The notes beneath the pieces were generated by a model. That model was given only the letters and a program-made list of their open reading frames with translations, was not told the DNA's origin and made no database searches. From contig NZ_JADEVZ010000057.1 of assembly GCF_015207875.1 (NCBI RefSeq), forward strand, positions 1-34,427: a stretch of DNA of 34,427 nt, in the 5' to 3' direction. This DNA is from Dolichospermum sp. LEGE 00240 (lineage in GTDB: Bacteria; Cyanobacteriota; Cyanobacteriia; Cyanobacteriales; Nostocaceae). A program made the translations under genes and the position numbers. Shown piece after piece: positions 33,301 to 34,427 of the stretch (positions are counted from its first letter, which is position 1; every line of letters starts with the position of its first letter).

Positions 33301-34427
33301 TAAAATTCAACATTTCAAATATAAAGCAAGCTGTCTTTTCAGTATAGGCAGAGTTTATCAAGATTGGGGTAAATACGAACAGGCAATCAGTTACCACGAA
33401 CAAAGTCGGGAACTTTATCAACAATTAGGTAAAGAGAAAGATGTAGCTGATTTGTGGTATAATTTGGCTGATTGCTATAGAGAATGGGGAAAATATCAAC
33501 AAGCTGTTGATTGTGAAAACCAAGATTTAGCTATTCGTCAGCAGTTGGATGACCAAGATAGAATTGCTCTTGCTTACTTTCAGCTAGGAACGATTTATCA
33601 AGGTTGGGGTAAATACGAACAGGCAATAACTTACTACGAAAAAAGTCTGGAACTTTATCAACAGTTAGGTAAAGAAGAAATTTTATGTAACTTGTGGTAT
33701 TTGCTGGCTTATTGCTATAAAGAATGGGGAAAATATCAACAAGCTGTTGATTGTGAAAACCAAGATTTAGCTATTCATCAGCAGTTGGATGATCAAGTTA
33801 ATATTGCCCGCGCTAACAATATGCTAGGAAGGATTTATCAAGGTTGGGGAAAATACGAACAAGCAACAAGTTACCACGAACAAAGTCGGGAACTTTATCA
33901 ACAATTAGGTAAAGATGAAAATGTTGCTAATTTGTGGTATTGGCTGGCTGATTGCTATAGAGAATGGGGAAAATATCAGCAAGCTGTTGATTGTGAAAAT
34001 CAAGATTTAGCTATTCATCAGCAGTTGGATGATCAAGTTAATATTGCCCGCGCTAACAATATGCTAGGAAGGATTTATCAAGGTTGGGGAAAATACGAAC
34101 AAGCAATAAATTACCACGAACAAAGTCGGGAACTTTATCAACAATTAGGTAAAGAGAAAGATGTAGCTAATCAGTGGTATAACCTAGCTGTTTGCTATAG
34201 AGAATGGGGAAAATATCAACAAGCTGTTGATTGTGAAAACCAAGATTTAGCTATTCGTCAGCAGTTGGATGACCAAGTTAATATTGCTGATGCTTATTTT
34301 CAACTAGGAAGAATTTATCAAGGTTGGGGTAAATACGAACAATCAATCAGTTACTACGAACAAAGTCGGGAACTTTATCAACAATTAGATAAAGAGAAAA
34401 ATGTCGCTGATTTGTGGTATTGGATGG
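30329..34427 (+). CDS. NACHT-TPR protein, 3' end beyond the window
   Basis: At least 1366 codons, open to the window edge. Residues about 1-155 form an N-terminal domain I cannot name (TTIIFAVAPESSPQ, RLIMAFGLDQLP, RAPDFWDWR at 142-150) that I recall at the head of other TPR-type STAND proteins. The NACHT ATPase follows: Walker A GAPGAGKTT from 284, Walker B CLILLDGLDE at 385-394, VITSRIAGYRD, and the winged-helix HLTFEEYFAARYI at 633-645. An insertion of about 230 residues separates it from a TPR array starting near 881. From 33361 the array consists of nearly identical 80-residue (two-TPR) units. This is the build of an NLR-like receptor: sensor repeats, switch ATPase, N-terminal signalling part. 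ATG start at 30329; no obvious ribosome site other than AACTGG. Confidence 0.92.
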   Translation, partial: MLSDDSNYILTEADKEELEKLVSILELSSGTTIIFAVAPESSPQHLVVQQLQEDLKKCEVKFTFDNFFYSENSFHNFLYSLDNNLQPERRLIMAFGLDQLPTDRLFREMQRLNLGREELFGRNLILIFWLNQINFLDEFRQRAPDFWDWREKVVQFETRNPLLYPYLEWLIAENSYLKMSGVMQVNRQVDIFLDQIYVSLQAQRRQEIIDTSETREIEAVTVLKSPSNFTRVKGTGIDFDDWDEPDYYQPVREKTISISSTKTITEKVELSQAVKANSYSVILGAPGAGKTTLLRYLALHFATAKREDLETVIAGDTKEDLGKTLLPIFFRIADYAEKLKPQPNLTLTEYLVQFYRQWETHFQTQTEMGTEVAAFLLDAMRQGKCLILLDGLDEVFDQESRKEIVESINQFVDKFPHNKYVITSRIAGYRDVQLSSRFAEYIIEDMSSEKVEQFLYRWCRTVEKAQQPDASEEQIERKGNEQAANIINAVQENEGVKRLTANPLLLTILALIHRNGERLPNRRVRLYELAVQTLIEDWQLSKKLPDAPKVVLRETEVVELLAPLAYWMHEEKPSGLVTETEVQQQLATKMAELNDAEPESDLVRQAVGEFLRKVRETTGLFVERAPGVYGFMHLTFEEYFAARYIADNDQSKIQELIQQHLHEPRWNEPILLSLGYYGIHSPGQVKKLIDQLFSNLQDYQPALQHGEIKIKTSADNTIIIYLKAEDDSAEILKNIEFNLQDLFFAGQVIAEVEVSNIFRKNVIEKLVITYIGIDDDFDNDLIKQLLRTLRKIELFYQKGEVIAKLTEVANDVSLSPEMQIKAKTAILYVACGQSVGLDNYVTKIVNQLESSLFDSIRNLVKELGEEMTPNLEISRQFHNHDESYKMALIFITAMSYVRKENYDKAITIFEDIDQKSNNSLKSFIYWSLAICYEEKENYDKANEYYDKCKIADDNLSNTSFIFWRNWGWCQKSNSKHEQSLDYYQNALNIINKIQHFKYKASCLFSIGRVYQDWGKYEQAISYHEQSRELYQQLGKEKDVADLWYNLADCYREWGKYQQAVDCENQDLAIRQQLDDQDRIALAYFQLGTIYQGWGKYEQAITYYEKSLELYQQLGKEEILCNLWYLLAYCYKEWGKYQQAVDCENQDLAIHQQLDDQVNIARANNMLGRIYQGWGKYEQATSYHEQSRELYQQLGKDENVANLWYWLADCYREWGKYQQAVDCENQDLAIHQQLDDQVNIARANNMLGRIYQGWGKYEQAINYHEQSRELYQQLGKEKDVANQWYNLAVCYREWGKYQQAVDCENQDLAIRQQLDDQVNIADAYFQLGRIYQGWGKYEQSISYYEQSRELYQQLDKEKNVADLWYWM
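33361..34427 (+). repeat. 240-bp tandem coding repeats (TPR pairs)
   Basis: Units begin at 33361, 33601, 33841, 34081 and 34321, exactly 240 bp apart with no indels; the fifth is cut by the window edge. A less similar copy lies just upstream. Some 60-bp blocks are identical between units (33781-33840 and 34021-34080). Differences cluster at the codons for TPR helix A, e.g. LWYNLADCY, LWYLLAYCY, LWYWLADCY, QWYNLAVCY. Confidence 0.95.

Noticed and set aside
33361-34427. Regular repeats read as a CRISPR-like or diversity-generating array
   Set aside because: The 240-bp units are coding TPR pairs in one open frame, with no spacers. No reverse transcriptase or template repeat is in the window, so a diversity-generating retroelement is not supported.

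Overview
The window looks like a chromosomal segment of a filamentous, probably heterocyst-forming cyanobacterium (Nostocales, Anabaena/Dolichospermum/Nostoc-like). The evidence is AT-rich DNA, scattered HIP1 octamers (GCGATCGC, e.g. near 1443, 4177, 6420, 11857, 17136, 22786, 26331, 28258), intergenic tandem heptamers (TTCCCTR), REP-like palindromes built on GTAGGTTGGGTT, and typical cyanobacterial protein families. The taxonomic call is inference; there is no rRNA or marker operon here, and I saw no tRNA and no CRISPR array.

Layout. 1-5200: a pyruvate-kinase-like protein with an unusual N-terminal extension and, upstream on the same strand, PEP synthase (ppsA), so the two directions of the pyruvate/PEP step sit side by side; then a small zinc-ribbon protein. 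5300-9350: two Uma2-type nuclease genes damaged by a deletion between tandem copies, then ileS, whose editing domain carries an in-frame repeat element. 9300-13330: an accessory block of a small protein plus HNH nuclease, an unknown membrane-anchored protein, a frameshifted REP-associated transposase (RAYT), a coupled four-gene operon containing a RHH/RelE-type toxin-antitoxin pair, and an orphan small protein. Direct repeats partition this block. One is a second copy of the ileS 5' end plus its promoter, which now lies in front of the toxin-antitoxin operon. 13460-15020: a peptidoglycan-binding protein, a holin-like membrane protein and a CbiG C-terminal domain protein.

15150-21570: a TOPRIM-domain protein that looks C-terminally cut, a displaced copy of the coaBC 3' end, a Phd antitoxin with a broken PIN toxin, coaBC itself and, directly upstream and translationally coupled to coaBC, a three-gene set (DUF262 protein, AAA ATPase with DUF3696-type C-terminus, and an unrecognised 272-aa protein). 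This set looks like an anti-phage module, perhaps Menshen-like. A small conserved cyanobacterial protein precedes it. 21712-28790: an esterase, a pre-ATP-grasp/PGM1-type ligase, a histidine-kinase remnant, a full 7TMR-DISM histidine kinase and a membrane Ser/Thr kinase.

28979-34427: a STAND-like P-loop ATPase followed 48 bp later by a large NACHT-TPR protein that runs off the window. Its TPR region consists of 240-bp units almost identical at DNA level, with differences concentrated in one face of the TPR helices. The pair reads like an NLR-type immune or self-recognition receptor under concerted evolution.

The best candidates for something new are (1) the NACHT-TPR/STAND pair with homogenised repeats, (2) the DUF262/AAA/unknown operon wired into coaBC, and (3) the repeated theme of core-gene ends (ileS 5', coaBC 3') duplicated as direct repeats around small toxin/nuclease cargo.
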